64,000 bases of DNA from JAPKZH01 sp963715635 (GCA_963715635.1 OY970261.1:1860001-1924000); one strand, 5' to 3'; counted from the first letter of the stretch, positions 51,483-59,888 are shown. Program-made: numbers and translations. The notes: generated by a model from the letters alone, not told the origin.

Positions 51483-52568
51483 ATGTTGAAAAACCTTCCT
51501 GCAATCTATGCTCAGCCGGACTCCAAAAAATTCATTGCCGTCCTTATGGGCCGCGAGAAGACCGCACGGCCTCCGCTTGTCGAATATCTCGTCGATGCGG
51601 CGGTCATGAAGCCGATCGTGACCGAACTCCTGCGGCGGGACTGGTTCGAGTACGGCGCCGACAGGGAAACACAGAAAAAATACCTCGATAATTTCATAGA
51701 GTTCTGGCTACGAATGGGCTATGACTTTGTTCGTTTCGAACAGGGCCTCGGCTTTGCCGAACGGCAGCTCTGGGCCCACGATGAAACCTCGGTTCTAGGC
51801 CAGCAGAGGGCCTGGGCCGACGAGCACCGGGGCAGCATCCGAAGCTGGGATGACTTCGAGCGTTACCCCTGGCCGGATATCGAGGCGACGGACTTTTTTC
51901 CCTTCGAATACATCAGCCACAATATGCCCGATGGGATGGGTTTGATGACTTGCCATGCGGGCGGGATTTTCGAACACCTGTCCTGGATCATGTCCTATGA
52001 AGGGCTTTGCCTGGCGCTTCCCGAGAATCCCGAGCTGGTAAAAGCCGTCACGGATAAAATCGGAAGCCTGATGACCGCATTTTACAGACACCTTCTCAAC
52101 CTCGACCATATCATCGCCGTCTTTCCCGGGGATGACATGGGATTCAAAACCGGTCCGCTCATATCCCCGGCACACCTGAGAAAATACGTTTTGCCCTGGC
52201 ATAAGCAGTTTGCGGCAATGGCCCATGAGCGGGGCCTCCCCTATTTTCTCCACTCCTGCGGAAACCTGGAAACGATCATGGAGGACCTCATCGAGGATGT
52301 CAAAATTGACGGGAAGCACTCTTTCGAAAATGCCATCATCTCAATCCAGGATTTTCAGGCGCGCTTTGGCCGGCGAATCGCCGTCTTGGGTGGCCTTGAC
52401 GTCAATATTCTATCCGCTTCATCGCCGGAGGAAGTCAGGAAGCAGACTCGGCGCTTGATCGAAACATGCGGACGAGGCGGCCGGTTTGCCATCGGCTCGG
52501 GAAATTCCATCCCCAGCTATGTCCCGGTTCAAAACTACCTGGCTATGGTCGACGAAGCCCTCATTTAA
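51483..52568 (+). CDS. Uroporphyrinogen decarboxylase-family (URO-D) protein
   Basis: This 361-residue TIM-barrel protein carries FVRFEQGLGFAERQLWAHDE, FPGDDMGFKTGPLISPAHLR, LPYFLHSCGNLETIMEDLIE and LGGLDVNILSASSPEEV. These belong to the URO-D/methyltransferase branch. The HSCGN motif resembles corrinoid methyltransferases (MtaA/MtbA-like) rather than HemE, so a methyl-transfer role is at least as likely as heme synthesis. No corrinoid protein gene is adjacent. The start is ATG 51483; an upstream TTG frame to 51453 exists. Confidence 0.82.
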   Translation: MLKNLPAIYAQPDSKKFIAVLMGREKTARPPLVEYLVDAAVMKPIVTELLRRDWFEYGADRETQKKYLDNFIEFWLRMGYDFVRFEQGLGFAERQLWAHDETSVLGQQRAWADEHRGSIRSWDDFERYPWPDIEATDFFPFEYISHNMPDGMGLMTCHAGGIFEHLSWIMSYEGLCLALPENPELVKAVTDKIGSLMTAFYRHLLNLDHIIAVFPGDDMGFKTGPLISPAHLRKYVLPWHKQFAAMAHERGLPYFLHSCGNLETIMEDLIEDVKIDGKHSFENAIISIQDFQARFGRRIAVLGGLDVNILSASSPEEVRKQTRRLIETCGRGGRFAIGSGNSIPSYVPVQNYLAMVDEALI

Positions 52569-52594
52569 AGCTACGCGAATAGAAAAAATGGAAT

Positions 52595-53146
52595 CTAAAA
52601 ATGATTTAAGTATACGAATTTATCAAGGGGAAAGCGCTCGGGGCGGGCTTTTTCCCATTCGACCTGTTTAGGCGACAATACCGGACTGATCGCGGTGGAG
52701 TGTTTGCCGACATTGACCAGGGTGATGACCTGATATTCTTCCGGGATGCCCAGGATCTCCCGTGTCTTCTTCGGGCTGAACCCGGCGATGGGGTGGGCGA
52801 CGAGGCCGAGCTCCCAAGCCCGCAGGATCAAAAACGCCGTGGCCAGGCCGGTGTCGAATAAATAGTATTCTCTGTCCCTGACCACGCAGTCGTCATCCTT
52901 TTTACTGAAAACGGCGATGATCATGGACGCGGCGTGGATCCACTCGTTTCCCTGGCTGAGGGCGGCGCGCATCTCCTGAAGCTTCGCGGGATCAAAGACA
53001 AACACGAATCGCCAGGGCTGGTTGTTGTTGCAGGACGGGGCGAGCTGGGCATGCGAGGCCAGGTCCTTGATGAGATCCTCGGTGATTTCTACAGGGTCGA
53101 GCGACCGGAAGGCTCGTCTTTCTTTGATGGCTTGCGTGACGTCCAT
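52595..53146 (-). CDS. Nitroreductase-family FMN protein
   Basis: This 183-residue protein opens with MDVTQAIKERRAFRSLDPVE, the FMN phosphate-binding motif of nitroreductases. It continues with LAPSCNNNQPWRFVFVFDP, GLATAFLILRAWELGLVAHP and EYQVITLVNVGK. It would reduce quinones, nitro compounds or similar acceptors with NAD(P)H. It is short for the family but complete. The peroxiredoxin gene lies 58 bases upstream, perhaps as a redox unit. The start is ATG 53146. Confidence 0.88.
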   Translation of the reverse strand: MDVTQAIKERRAFRSLDPVEITEDLIKDLASHAQLAPSCNNNQPWRFVFVFDPAKLQEMRAALSQGNEWIHAASMIIAVFSKKDDDCVVRDREYYLFDTGLATAFLILRAWELGLVAHPIAGFSPKKTREILGIPEEYQVITLVNVGKHSTAISPVLSPKQVEWEKARPERFPLDKFVYLNHF

Positions 53147-53204
53147 GGGGACCTCCAGTAACTTCTTCTCAGCTCTCAGTGCGAGCTATGAATTAAAGTA
53201 TAGG

Positions 53205-53675
53205 CTATTTTTTCTTCAAGAAATCGATGATCTCCTCGATGTCCGGGAGTTGGGGGATTTCGTAGATTTTGATGAAGGCGATCTTCTGGTCTTCATCGAC
53301 GATGATGTTGGCCCGTTCGGAGAACCCGTTCTCCTCCCTAAAGATTCCGTATTCCTTGGCTACGCCTCCGTGTGGCCAAAAATCGGCGAGGAGCGATATG
53401 CTTTTCACGTTGAGCTCTTTGGCCCAGGCGGCTTTGCATGGGACATGGTCCACGCTCAGGCCCAGAGCGACCGTGTTCCATTTTGCAAAAACTTCGAAAT
53501 TTTTCTCGAGAGATTTCATCTGCTCGGAGCAGACCGGCGTCCAGGCCAGCGGATGGAAGGACAAGAGGACTTTTCTGCCTTTGAGCTCGGACAGTCGCAC
53601 GTCATGTTTGTTCTGGTCCTTGAGCCGGAAATCCGGGGCAGGGTCGCCCACTCTAAGAGTTATTGTCTCAGCCAT
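53205..53675 (-). CDS. Peroxiredoxin (AhpC/TSA, AhpE/1-Cys-like)
   Basis: This 156-residue thiol peroxidase has the peroxidatic C49 in HPLAWTPVCSEQMKSLEKNF, with the conserved Pro and Thr. ADFWPHGGVAKEYGIFREENG supplies the conserved Trp/Arg region. No clear resolving Cys follows in the usual C-terminal place, although a Cys occurs in DHVPCKAAW. It reduces hydrogen peroxide and organic peroxides. I chose the ATG at 53675 (MAETITLRVG), which stands nine bases from GAGGAG; 53681 is an alternative. Confidence 0.9.
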   Translation of the reverse strand: MAETITLRVGDPAPDFRLKDQNKHDVRLSELKGRKVLLSFHPLAWTPVCSEQMKSLEKNFEVFAKWNTVALGLSVDHVPCKAAWAKELNVKSISLLADFWPHGGVAKEYGIFREENGFSERANIIVDEDQKIAFIKIYEIPQLPDIEEIIDFLKKK

Positions 53676-53857
53676 GATCATGCTCTCCTCAGTCATTGAA
53701 ATTTTCGCTCCCTTGTCTCATCTCAAAGGGGAGGCCTCAAGTTTGTTTATTATGCCATGCCGGCCGGCGTTTTTCAAGGATTTATTCTATTTAATCTATA
53801 TAATATATAGGGATAAGATATTCGATGACACGCACCTAAGATACATATCACCGAATT

Positions 53858-56665
53858 TTAAAACGAGCGGAGGAAGGAGCATTCGAAGATTTTCATGAGG
53901 CCGTTCCCGTCGGCCCTCACCTCGCCCCGCAGGCAGCAGATGGGCGGCTCGCCGATGGTCAGGCACTTGCGCTCACCCACGCCCTCGAGCAAACCCGTTT
54001 CGTCCTCGAATAGGTAGAAATACTTGCGGCCGCCGTTCACTTCCTTGCCGCGAGCATCCACGACCCTCACCACAAGCTCGACCTGCTGCCCTGCGAACTT
54101 CCGCAGGTCCCCGATCCGCAGCTCCGGCCTCTTTCCTTCGTAGAGCGCGAGCGGGTCGCCGGCGGGGCTAAAGCCGAGCGATTCCAGGAGCATCTTGGCC
54201 TTCTCGCGCGAGTCGAGGTCCGCCGCGACCTCCACCTCCTCGATCCCCTGGAAGTAGCGGAGGATCTGCCGCGTCCGCTGCGACTCGAGCGAATCGAAGA
54301 CGCCGGCCTTGATCAGGGTGAACAGCTCGGACTTCGAGACATGGACGCGCGCCAGAAAGTCCTCGATCGAGAGGTAATCGCCGGCCGCTTTCCGTTCCTC
54401 GATGATCTTCTCGGCCGTCCGCTGCGGCAGGCTTTTGATGGACGTGAACCCGACCCGAATGTCACCGCCTTCGACCTGGAACTCGTAGCCGCTGCGGTTC
54501 GCGTCTGGCCCAAAAATCTTGATCCCGAGCCGCTTGGCCTCCTCGATGTACTCCGGCAGCATGTAGTAGCCGCCGCCGGCGTTGAGCACGGCCGCAAGAT
54601 AAGGCACGGTATGGTGCGCCTTCAAGTAAACGGCCTGGTAGGCCATGGCCGCATAAGATGCGCTGTGCGCTTTGTTGAAGGAATAGGACGAGAATTTCTC
54701 CATGGTCTGCCACAGCTTCTCGACCTCGCCCGCCGTGTATCCCCGGTCCTTGGCTTCCTTGAAAAACCGCGACCGCAGGATGGCCAGCAGCGACTCGCCC
54801 TTGGCCTTCAAGCTGCGCCTGAGCAGGTCGCCCTCCTCGGGCGGCATGCCCGCCACCCGCTCCGCGATCTGCATCACCTGCTCCTCGTAGAGCAGAAGAC
54901 CTCCGGTCTCGGGCAGGATCTTCTCGAGGAACGGGTCGCGGAACGTGCCCCTCCCCTCTCGGCTCCTCAGCAGCCCTTCTTTCATCCCGCTTTCGGTCGG
55001 GCCGGGGCGGATGAGGGCCAGCGCCTGGGTCAGCTCATAAATATCTTCCGGCTTCATGCGGCGCAGCAGGTTCATCATGGCCGGGCTTTCGACCTGGAAG
55101 CAGCCGATGGTCTTGGCGCCCTTGAGCAGCCCGAACGTCTTCGAATCGCCCGGCGGGATCGCCTTCAGGCCGAGCCCGACCTTTGTGGCCGAAATAGCCG
55201 CCAACCCCCGCACCGAAAGCAAATCGAGCTTGATGAGCTTCAGATCCTCGACCGCGTCCCTGTCGTAATGCGACATGACAAAACCCTTGGCCGATTTTTC
55301 GAGCGGCAGGTAGCGGTCGGCGGGCGCGGGCGTGAGTATGATGCCGCCGACGTGGAGAGAGATCTCGCTGTACACCGATGTGAGCTCAGAAGCCAGCTTC
55401 CAGATGTCGAGGTAGCCGGGGATGGGTTTGGCCCGCTTCAGATAATCGGGCTCGGCGAAATAGGGCGCCCGCTTGCTGAGCGAGCGCGATTCCTCGGGCG
55501 GGAGGCCGAACGCCCGGGCCGTCTCGTAGAGCGCCGAGCGGGCGCGGAAATTCTTCAGGCTGCAGACGAACGCCGCGCCCGTCCTCCCCTGCCCGTATTT
55601 CTCCAGGACATAGGCGAGGACCTTGTCACGGAGGCGCGAGTCGAAGTCCAGGTCGATGTCGGGAGGGTCGTCGCGGCCGCTGTTCAGGAACCGCTCGAAG
55701 TAGAGGTCGAACTCGACGGGGTTGATGTGCGAGATCCCGAGCAGGTAGGTGAGGTACGATGAAGCGCCCGAGCCCTTGAGGTTGTGGAGGATGCCGTTGC
55801 GGCGGGCGAACTCGATGACGTCGTGGACGATGAGGAAGTACGGGGCGAAGCCCGAATTCTCGATGACGGCGAGTTCGCGCTTGGCCCGCTGCCGCTCGTC
55901 CCAGCCGAGGTTTTTATGGGTGCGGAGACGGGCCATCACCTCGTCGCGCAGGGTGACGGGAAAGAGGTCGGCGGGAAGAGACGGGACGATCTGGGCAAAC
56001 GGGAAATCACACTTCTCGGCGACTTCGAATGTCCGGCGGAAGGCGTCGGTGACGTCCGCGCCGAATTTTTTGAGCGCCATCACTTCCTGGTCCGGCCCGA
56101 AAAGCTTTATTTTTTTGCCCAGGGTATTCCACTCGGGCGGGTACGGGATTTTTTTCTCGAAGGCATGGAGGAGGACTAGCCGTTCGGGACACCGAATGAA
56201 TTTTAAAGGGTTAGCCCAGACGAGCGGGAGGTCCCGGGACTGGGCCAGCGCCTGGGCCCGGCGGAAGTTGAAGAAGTCAGCGCCGATGTACAAATCGCCC
56301 GCCGATGGACCGGAGCGCAATGCATCCTTCGCTTCCTTCGGCTGCGGGATGAAGATCGTCACCAGCCCGTCCGCGTTCTTTATCTCCCGGCGGTTGAAGA
56401 TCTCCATCAGGTTTCCGTAGCCCTCCTGGCTTCTGACGAGAAACAGGAATCTCTCTCCCCCGACCTCGACCTCGCAGCCAAAAAGGGCCCTGAAACCCGC
56501 CGCCTTGGCCGCCCGCTTCCACTTGGCCCAGCCGTAGAGGTTTTCGATGTCGGATAGAGCGACGGCCGGGATTTTTTTCTGGGCCGCCCACCAGCCCAGC
56601 TCTTCGAGAGTCGCCCCGCCCTTCCCTTTGCTGTAAACGGAATGGACGCGGAGCGGAATGAACAT
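53858..56665 (-). CDS. Short DNA polymerase III alpha subunit (DnaE-type, mutagenesis-cassette style)
   Basis: This 935-residue C-family polymerase has a PHP domain (VHSVYSKGKG at 7-16, where other DnaE proteins have HSxYSxxDG) and palm with catalytic Asp pair in PPDIDLDFDSRL (about 334-338). The third Asp is in LKLIKLDLLSVRGL (about 480), followed by HhH and an OB-fold (VELVVRVVDARG, near 860-935). The C-terminal tau-binding region of replicative DnaE is missing. It is 9-10 bases downstream of a Y-family polymerase gene and near lexA, as in ImuC/DnaE2 cassettes. An AGGAG precedes ATG 56665. Active sites look intact. Confidence 0.88.
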   Translation of the reverse strand: MFIPLRVHSVYSKGKGGATLEELGWWAAQKKIPAVALSDIENLYGWAKWKRAAKAAGFRALFGCEVEVGGERFLFLVRSQEGYGNLMEIFNRREIKNADGLVTIFIPQPKEAKDALRSGPSAGDLYIGADFFNFRRAQALAQSRDLPLVWANPLKFIRCPERLVLLHAFEKKIPYPPEWNTLGKKIKLFGPDQEVMALKKFGADVTDAFRRTFEVAEKCDFPFAQIVPSLPADLFPVTLRDEVMARLRTHKNLGWDERQRAKRELAVIENSGFAPYFLIVHDVIEFARRNGILHNLKGSGASSYLTYLLGISHINPVEFDLYFERFLNSGRDDPPDIDLDFDSRLRDKVLAYVLEKYGQGRTGAAFVCSLKNFRARSALYETARAFGLPPEESRSLSKRAPYFAEPDYLKRAKPIPGYLDIWKLASELTSVYSEISLHVGGIILTPAPADRYLPLEKSAKGFVMSHYDRDAVEDLKLIKLDLLSVRGLAAISATKVGLGLKAIPPGDSKTFGLLKGAKTIGCFQVESPAMMNLLRRMKPEDIYELTQALALIRPGPTESGMKEGLLRSREGRGTFRDPFLEKILPETGGLLLYEEQVMQIAERVAGMPPEEGDLLRRSLKAKGESLLAILRSRFFKEAKDRGYTAGEVEKLWQTMEKFSSYSFNKAHSASYAAMAYQAVYLKAHHTVPYLAAVLNAGGGYYMLPEYIEEAKRLGIKIFGPDANRSGYEFQVEGGDIRVGFTSIKSLPQRTAEKIIEERKAAGDYLSIEDFLARVHVSKSELFTLIKAGVFDSLESQRTRQILRYFQGIEEVEVAADLDSREKAKMLLESLGFSPAGDPLALYEGKRPELRIGDLRKFAGQQVELVVRVVDARGKEVNGGRKYFYLFEDETGLLEGVGERKCLTIGEPPICCLRGEVRADGNGLMKIFECSFLRSF

Positions 56666-56674
56666 CGTCTCTCC

Positions 56675-58048
56675 TTACCTTGTCAGAGAGGCGGTCTTCA
56701 GGACAAAGCCGCGCTTCTTCTCGAACTGGTAGATCGCCTCGAGCATCTTCTCGCGCATCGTGAGCACCGAGCCAAACCCGTATTTCTCGCGGACCTGGTC
56801 CACGGCCGCGCCCAGCCGCTCCTGGCGGTCTGAGTAGGGCTCGAAAAGAGAAAGGGGCCGGGACCGCACCAGGTCCGAAGCCTTCACGCCGACCAAGCGC
56901 AGGGAGAGGCGCGAGCCGGAGTAAAGCTCCAGGAAAAGCTCCTCGACAATCCTGTAGATATCCCCCATCTCCTGGCGCGGCGTGATGAGGAGGCGGCGCC
57001 GGCCTTCGGTCTTGAAGTCGGAATAGCGCGCCTTGACCTCGATGATATGGGCGTAATAATGGCCCTGCCGCAGGGCGAGGGTCAGGCGATCGCAGAGGTA
57101 GGCCAGGTGGGCGAGCAGCAGGCGCCTGTCCCAGAGGTCTTCCAGGAATGTCGTCTCGCGCGACACGGATTTGGGGATGGCGGATGTGACGACGGGCCGG
57201 CTGTCGATCCCCCGCGACTGGAGGTAGATATCGTCGCCGCCCAGGCCGAAAATCGAATGAAGGGTCGTGCGCGGAAGCCCCCACAGGTCGCCGATCTTCT
57301 GGATGTTGAGCATGCGCAGGATGACCTGGGACTTCGGACCGATCCCGGGGAGCGATTCGATCCCGAGGTCGCGCAGGAATTCCTCTTCCCTGCCCGGCTC
57401 GATCTCGAAAAAGCCGGCCGGCTTGGCCCGCTTGGTGGCGAGCTTGGCCAGGATCTTGTTGGGGCCGACGCCCACCGAAACTTTGAGGCCGGTCTCCCTC
57501 TCCACGCGCTCCTTGATCCGGCGGGCCGTCCGGGAAAACGAGGGATAGAGATGGCGGCAGCGGGTCAGGTCGAGGTAGGCTTCGTCGAGCGAGGCGTCCT
57601 CGACGTCGGGCGTGTACTCGTGGAGGATGCTGAAGAATTTATCGGAGAAGGCCTGGTAGACCTGGTAGCTGCCGCGGACGAAAATGCCCTGGGGACAGAG
57701 CTTGTAAGCGTTGCGGAGGTTCATGCCCGAGTGGACGCCGTATTTACGGGCTTCGTAGGAACAGGTCGAGGCGACGCCGCGCTCGTGGGGCAGGCCGCCG
57801 ACGATGACCGGCTTGCCTTTGAGGGACGGGTTGAGGAGCACTTCGACGGCTGCAAAAAAGGCGTCGATGTCGATATGGACGAGAAACCGGCGCTGCGCCG
57901 GTCGAGCGGAAGGCGGGGAAACAACGGGGGCGGCGGTTTGCACGGCTGAAGCTCGGGCGAACGCCCGGGCAGTGGCAGGGGTGGCGTCCAGACAGGCGGG
58001 CCCGAAGGCCGGCGCCGTGGCGCGTTCGACCGTTGTTGCGTTCGACAT
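56675..58048 (-). CDS. dinB: Y-family DNA polymerase (DinB/Pol IV-like)
   Basis: This 457-residue translesion polymerase has FLVHIDIDAFFAAVEVLLNP with catalytic D60 and D62, CSYEARKYGVHSGM, and SLDEAYLDL with D155/E156. The HhH segment is LPGIGPKSQVILRML, and the little finger domain follows. A PLSLFEPY near residue 400 resembles a beta-clamp binding motif. Residues 1-50 are an unusual Ala/Pro-rich extension (TAPAFGPACLDATPATARAF) not found in ordinary DinB. Unlike ImuB the catalytic triad is complete. The gene is 217 bases downstream of lexA and just upstream of the DnaE-type gene. Confidence 0.92.
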   Translation of the reverse strand: MSNATTVERATAPAFGPACLDATPATARAFARASAVQTAAPVVSPPSARPAQRRFLVHIDIDAFFAAVEVLLNPSLKGKPVIVGGLPHERGVASTCSYEARKYGVHSGMNLRNAYKLCPQGIFVRGSYQVYQAFSDKFFSILHEYTPDVEDASLDEAYLDLTRCRHLYPSFSRTARRIKERVERETGLKVSVGVGPNKILAKLATKRAKPAGFFEIEPGREEEFLRDLGIESLPGIGPKSQVILRMLNIQKIGDLWGLPRTTLHSIFGLGGDDIYLQSRGIDSRPVVTSAIPKSVSRETTFLEDLWDRRLLLAHLAYLCDRLTLALRQGHYYAHIIEVKARYSDFKTEGRRRLLITPRQEMGDIYRIVEELFLELYSGSRLSLRLVGVKASDLVRSRPLSLFEPYSDRQERLGAAVDQVREKYGFGSVLTMREKMLEAIYQFEKKRGFVLKTASLTR

Positions 58049-58197
58049 GATGCCCTCAAAAGAGACGAGAGACCCGCCTTCTCTTTATCATCGCAAGGAA
58101 CGCAAAGCCCCGGCGATCCCGCGCCTCTATCTAAAAACGATTATTGAAAAAGGCGAGATTGCCGCGTTTCCTCTTGAATCTCCCGATGATCGCGCAT

Positions 58198-58230
58198 ATC
58201 ATCGCGAGGAGCGGAGCGACGCGGCAATCT
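58198..58230 (-). repeat. Dispersed 33-base repeat, copy 2
   Basis: On the minus strand it reads AGATTGCCGCGTCGCTCCGC then TCCTCGCGAT, matching 23863-23895 with three or four changes. It sits in the gap between lexA and dinB, so it interrupts the presumed operon. Confidence 0.55.
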
Positions 58231-58264
58231 CATCCTACTCGAGCCGTTGCCTGTTTCCAGGGAC

Positions 58265-58882
58265 TCAGTACTTCCGCAACACGCCAATCACCCTCCCCAG
58301 GACCCTAAGGCTCTCGACCTCGAACGGCTTATAAGCCGGGTTCTCGGGCACAAGGTAAGTCTTCCCGTCCTCCCGCCGGAGCCTCTTCAACGTCACCGAG
58401 CCGTCCTCGAGAAGGGCCACGACCATCTCCCCTGAATTGGCCGTGTTCGTCCTTTCCATGAGCACGTTGTCGCCGTCGTCGATGTAGGCGTCGATCATGC
58501 TCTTCCCTTCTACGCGGATACAGAAGATGTTGCCGCGCTTGCGACCCACCATCCAGTCGGGGATGTCCATCGCCTCCCCCGAAAAATCAAAGGCCTCTTT
58601 CGGGGCGCCGGCGGGGACAAGGCCGGCCAGGGGCACCCGGACCTGGCTTTCCAGGGCGGCCGGAAAGCCCGAGAGGCGCAGCTCTCCCCTTTCCCGCCTC
58701 AAGTAGCCCTTTTTCTCCAGGCTCATGAGGTGCTTGAAGACGGCCGAGGGGCTGGGAATGTGGAGCAGCCGTCCCAACTGACGGACGGTCGGCGCATAGC
58801 CGTGCTCGAGGATGAAGGCCTCGATGGAGCGCAGGATTTTCTCCTGCCTTAGGGTCAGCTCTTTCCGGAGTTTGTTCACCAT
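58265..58882 (-). CDS. lexA: LexA repressor (SOS regulator, self-cleaving)
   Basis: This 205-residue protein has an N-terminal winged helix (ELTLRQEKILRSIEAFILEH, YAPTVRQLGRLLHIPSPSAV) followed by the cleavage region VPLAGLVPAGAPKEAF (Ala-Gly bond). The S24 peptidase domain has the catalytic Ser in VEGKSMIDAYIDDGD and the catalytic Lys in GSVTLKRLRRE. The promoter and an operator-like palindrome lie at 58899-58927. The start is uncertain: ATG 58882 lies about ten bases from the predicted start of transcription, while ATG 58894 would give a nearly leaderless mRNA; the two are tandem 12-base duplicates. It presumably represses dinB-dnaE downstream. Confidence 0.93.
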   Translation of the reverse strand: MVNKLRKELTLRQEKILRSIEAFILEHGYAPTVRQLGRLLHIPSPSAVFKHLMSLEKKGYLRRERGELRLSGFPAALESQVRVPLAGLVPAGAPKEAFDFSGEAMDIPDWMVGRKRGNIFCIRVEGKSMIDAYIDDGDNVLMERTNTANSGEMVVALLEDGSVTLKRLRREDGKTYLVPENPAYKPFEVESLRVLGRVIGVLRKY

Positions 58883-58894
58883 TTTGTTCACCAT
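58871..58894. repeat. Exact 12-base tandem duplication at the lexA start
   Basis: TTTGTTCACCAT occurs twice in direct succession (plus strand), giving two in-frame ATGGTGAACAAA blocks on the lexA strand. Each contains GAAC, spaced by eight bases, and so resembles, without matching exactly, the direct-repeat LexA boxes of alphaproteobacteria. Confidence 0.7.
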
Positions 58895-58898
58895 ATAT

Positions 58899-58927
58899 AA
58901 GATAATCCGGCGACAGACGTTTGTCAA
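58899..58927 (-). promoter_or_regulatory. lexA promoter with overlapping palindrome (candidate LexA box)
   Basis: On the minus strand TTGACA (-35, 58922-58927), a 17-base spacer and TATCTT (-10, 58899-58904) form a good promoter. Within it 58912-58925 reads GACAAACGTCTGTC, a 12-of-14 palindrome that overlaps the -35. It would suit LexA autorepression. Confidence 0.6.
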
Positions 58928-58956
58928 GAGGGAAAATCAGAAAAAAATATTGTTTC

Positions 58957-59007
58957 TTATAACGCTTTCACGACTTCTCTCGGTTTTAGGATGGGAACGG
59001 TCGGCAT
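58957..59007 (-). pseudogene. hicA: Truncated HicA toxin (16 codons)
   Basis: From an ATG at 59007 that overlaps the HicB stop (TAATG) the frame reads MPTVPILKPREVVKAL and then stops. This matches the first residues of HicA toxins (MPKLP...REVIRALEKAGF). The rest, including the catalytic His, is absent, and the lexA promoter begins 30 bases further on. The toxin is therefore dead. Confidence 0.7.
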
Positions 59008-59213
59008 TAAATACGAACCTCAACCTGCTTCACGGTTATAGTCAAAGGCATCCCTCTTTCAGCGCGTACCTCGAGGCAGGCTTTTATAGCCTCTTGAATA
59101 TTCTTCTCCGCTTCTCGCAACGTCTTGCCTTGGCTTATACATCCAGGAATAGAGGGGCATTCGGCGATATATATCCCATCCTCATCTTGAGATATTGTAA
59201 CGAAAAACTTCAT
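59007..59213 (-). CDS. hicB: HicB-family antitoxin
   Basis: This 68-residue protein with FVTISQDEDGIYIAECPSIP and GCISQGKTLREAEKNIQEAI is the compact HicB partial RNase H-like fold. It normally neutralises the HicA mRNA interferase. No DNA-binding domain follows, as in short HicB forms. The cognate toxin gene downstream is a 16-codon stub, so this antitoxin is an orphan. GGAGAT precedes the ATG at 59213. Confidence 0.85.
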   Translation of the reverse strand: MKFFVTISQDEDGIYIAECPSIPGCISQGKTLREAEKNIQEAIKACLEVRAERGMPLTITVKQVEVRI

Positions 59214-59302
59214 GATTAAATCTCCTCTCTTTTACGTTTTTATTATCGCAGACTACTATCAGATTTGCAATGCAACTCAGGGCCAGCCGGACACCTCCGT
59301 TT

Positions 59303-59632
59303 TCAAAACTGCGGCCGCTTTTTGTAAGCGACGCGTTCCTCGTGAATTCTTTTTAGAAACCGCTCGCTATCCTTTTTATGCCGAACGGCTAATATGATGA
59401 CCTGATCGGCCTCAATTTGATAATATGCTCTAAAATCGCTGCTTCGCATCCTGTAAAGGGGAGGCGCAAATCCTGAAAACTTTTTGAGACGCGGCTTGCC
59501 GAAGGGAATCGGATTGATCTCGAGATAGCCTTGAATATCCCCGGCTATTTGAAGTGCCAGCTCCGACTCCAGTGCCGTCAAATCGCGCTTCGCCGCCGCG
59601 GTTAAGACGATCTTAAACCTTTTTGCCTGCAT
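59303..59632 (-). CDS. RelE/ParE-superfamily toxin
   Basis: This 109-residue protein has the fold pattern KRFKIVLTAAAKRDLTALES, LEINPIPFGKPRLKKF, LYRMRSSDFRAYYQIEADQV and IILAVRHKKDSERF. It has the basic residues and strand order of RelE/ParE toxins. It would cleave mRNA at the ribosome or, if ParE-like, poison gyrase; the sequence does not decide. Its start overlaps the antitoxin gene by 20 bases, and both are controlled by the operator upstream of the antitoxin. Confidence 0.87.
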   Translation of the reverse strand: MQAKRFKIVLTAAAKRDLTALESELALQIAGDIQGYLEINPIPFGKPRLKKFSGFAPPLYRMRSSDFRAYYQIEADQVIILAVRHKKDSERFLKRIHEERVAYKKRPQF

Positions 59633-59888
59633 GGCGTTTTTTCAAGTTTTCGATAACGTCTTCGATCGGAGTCCCGCCAAGCGTCAGATATTCTGCATAG
59701 GATTCTTCGATTTTCTTTTTGAATTCCGGATCATTCTCGATTAAATAATCCGCCAGGTCGTCCTCATCGACATGATGAAGCACGGCGGCAGGTTTGCCGT
59801 AGGCCGTGATGAGGATATCTTCCTTTTCAGACTCCTTGATAAGTTCCATGGTTTTTTGCTTAAGCTCTTTAATGCCCGCAAAACGCAT
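59613..59888 (-). CDS. Phd/YefM-type antitoxin
   Basis: This 91-residue protein reads MRFAGIKELKQKTMELIKES, then EDILITAYGKPAAVLHHVDE, the typical Phd/YefM DNA-binding fold with an acidic C-terminal arm (DDLADYLIENDPEFKKKIEE). It neutralises the RelE-like toxin and should repress its own promoter. The ATG at 59888 with AGGTGG upstream is preferred. The longer frame to 59972 lies across the promoter and operator. Confidence 0.87.
   Translation of the reverse strand: MRFAGIKELKQKTMELIKESEKEDILITAYGKPAAVLHHVDEDDLADYLIENDPEFKKKIEESYAEYLTLGGTPIEDVIENLKKRHAGKKV

Noticed and set aside
54341..55762. 473-codon open frame on the plus strand
   Set aside because: It lies antisense to the DnaE-type polymerase, which has intact catalytic motifs. 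The translation is Arg/Glu-rich filler typical of GC-rich shadows.
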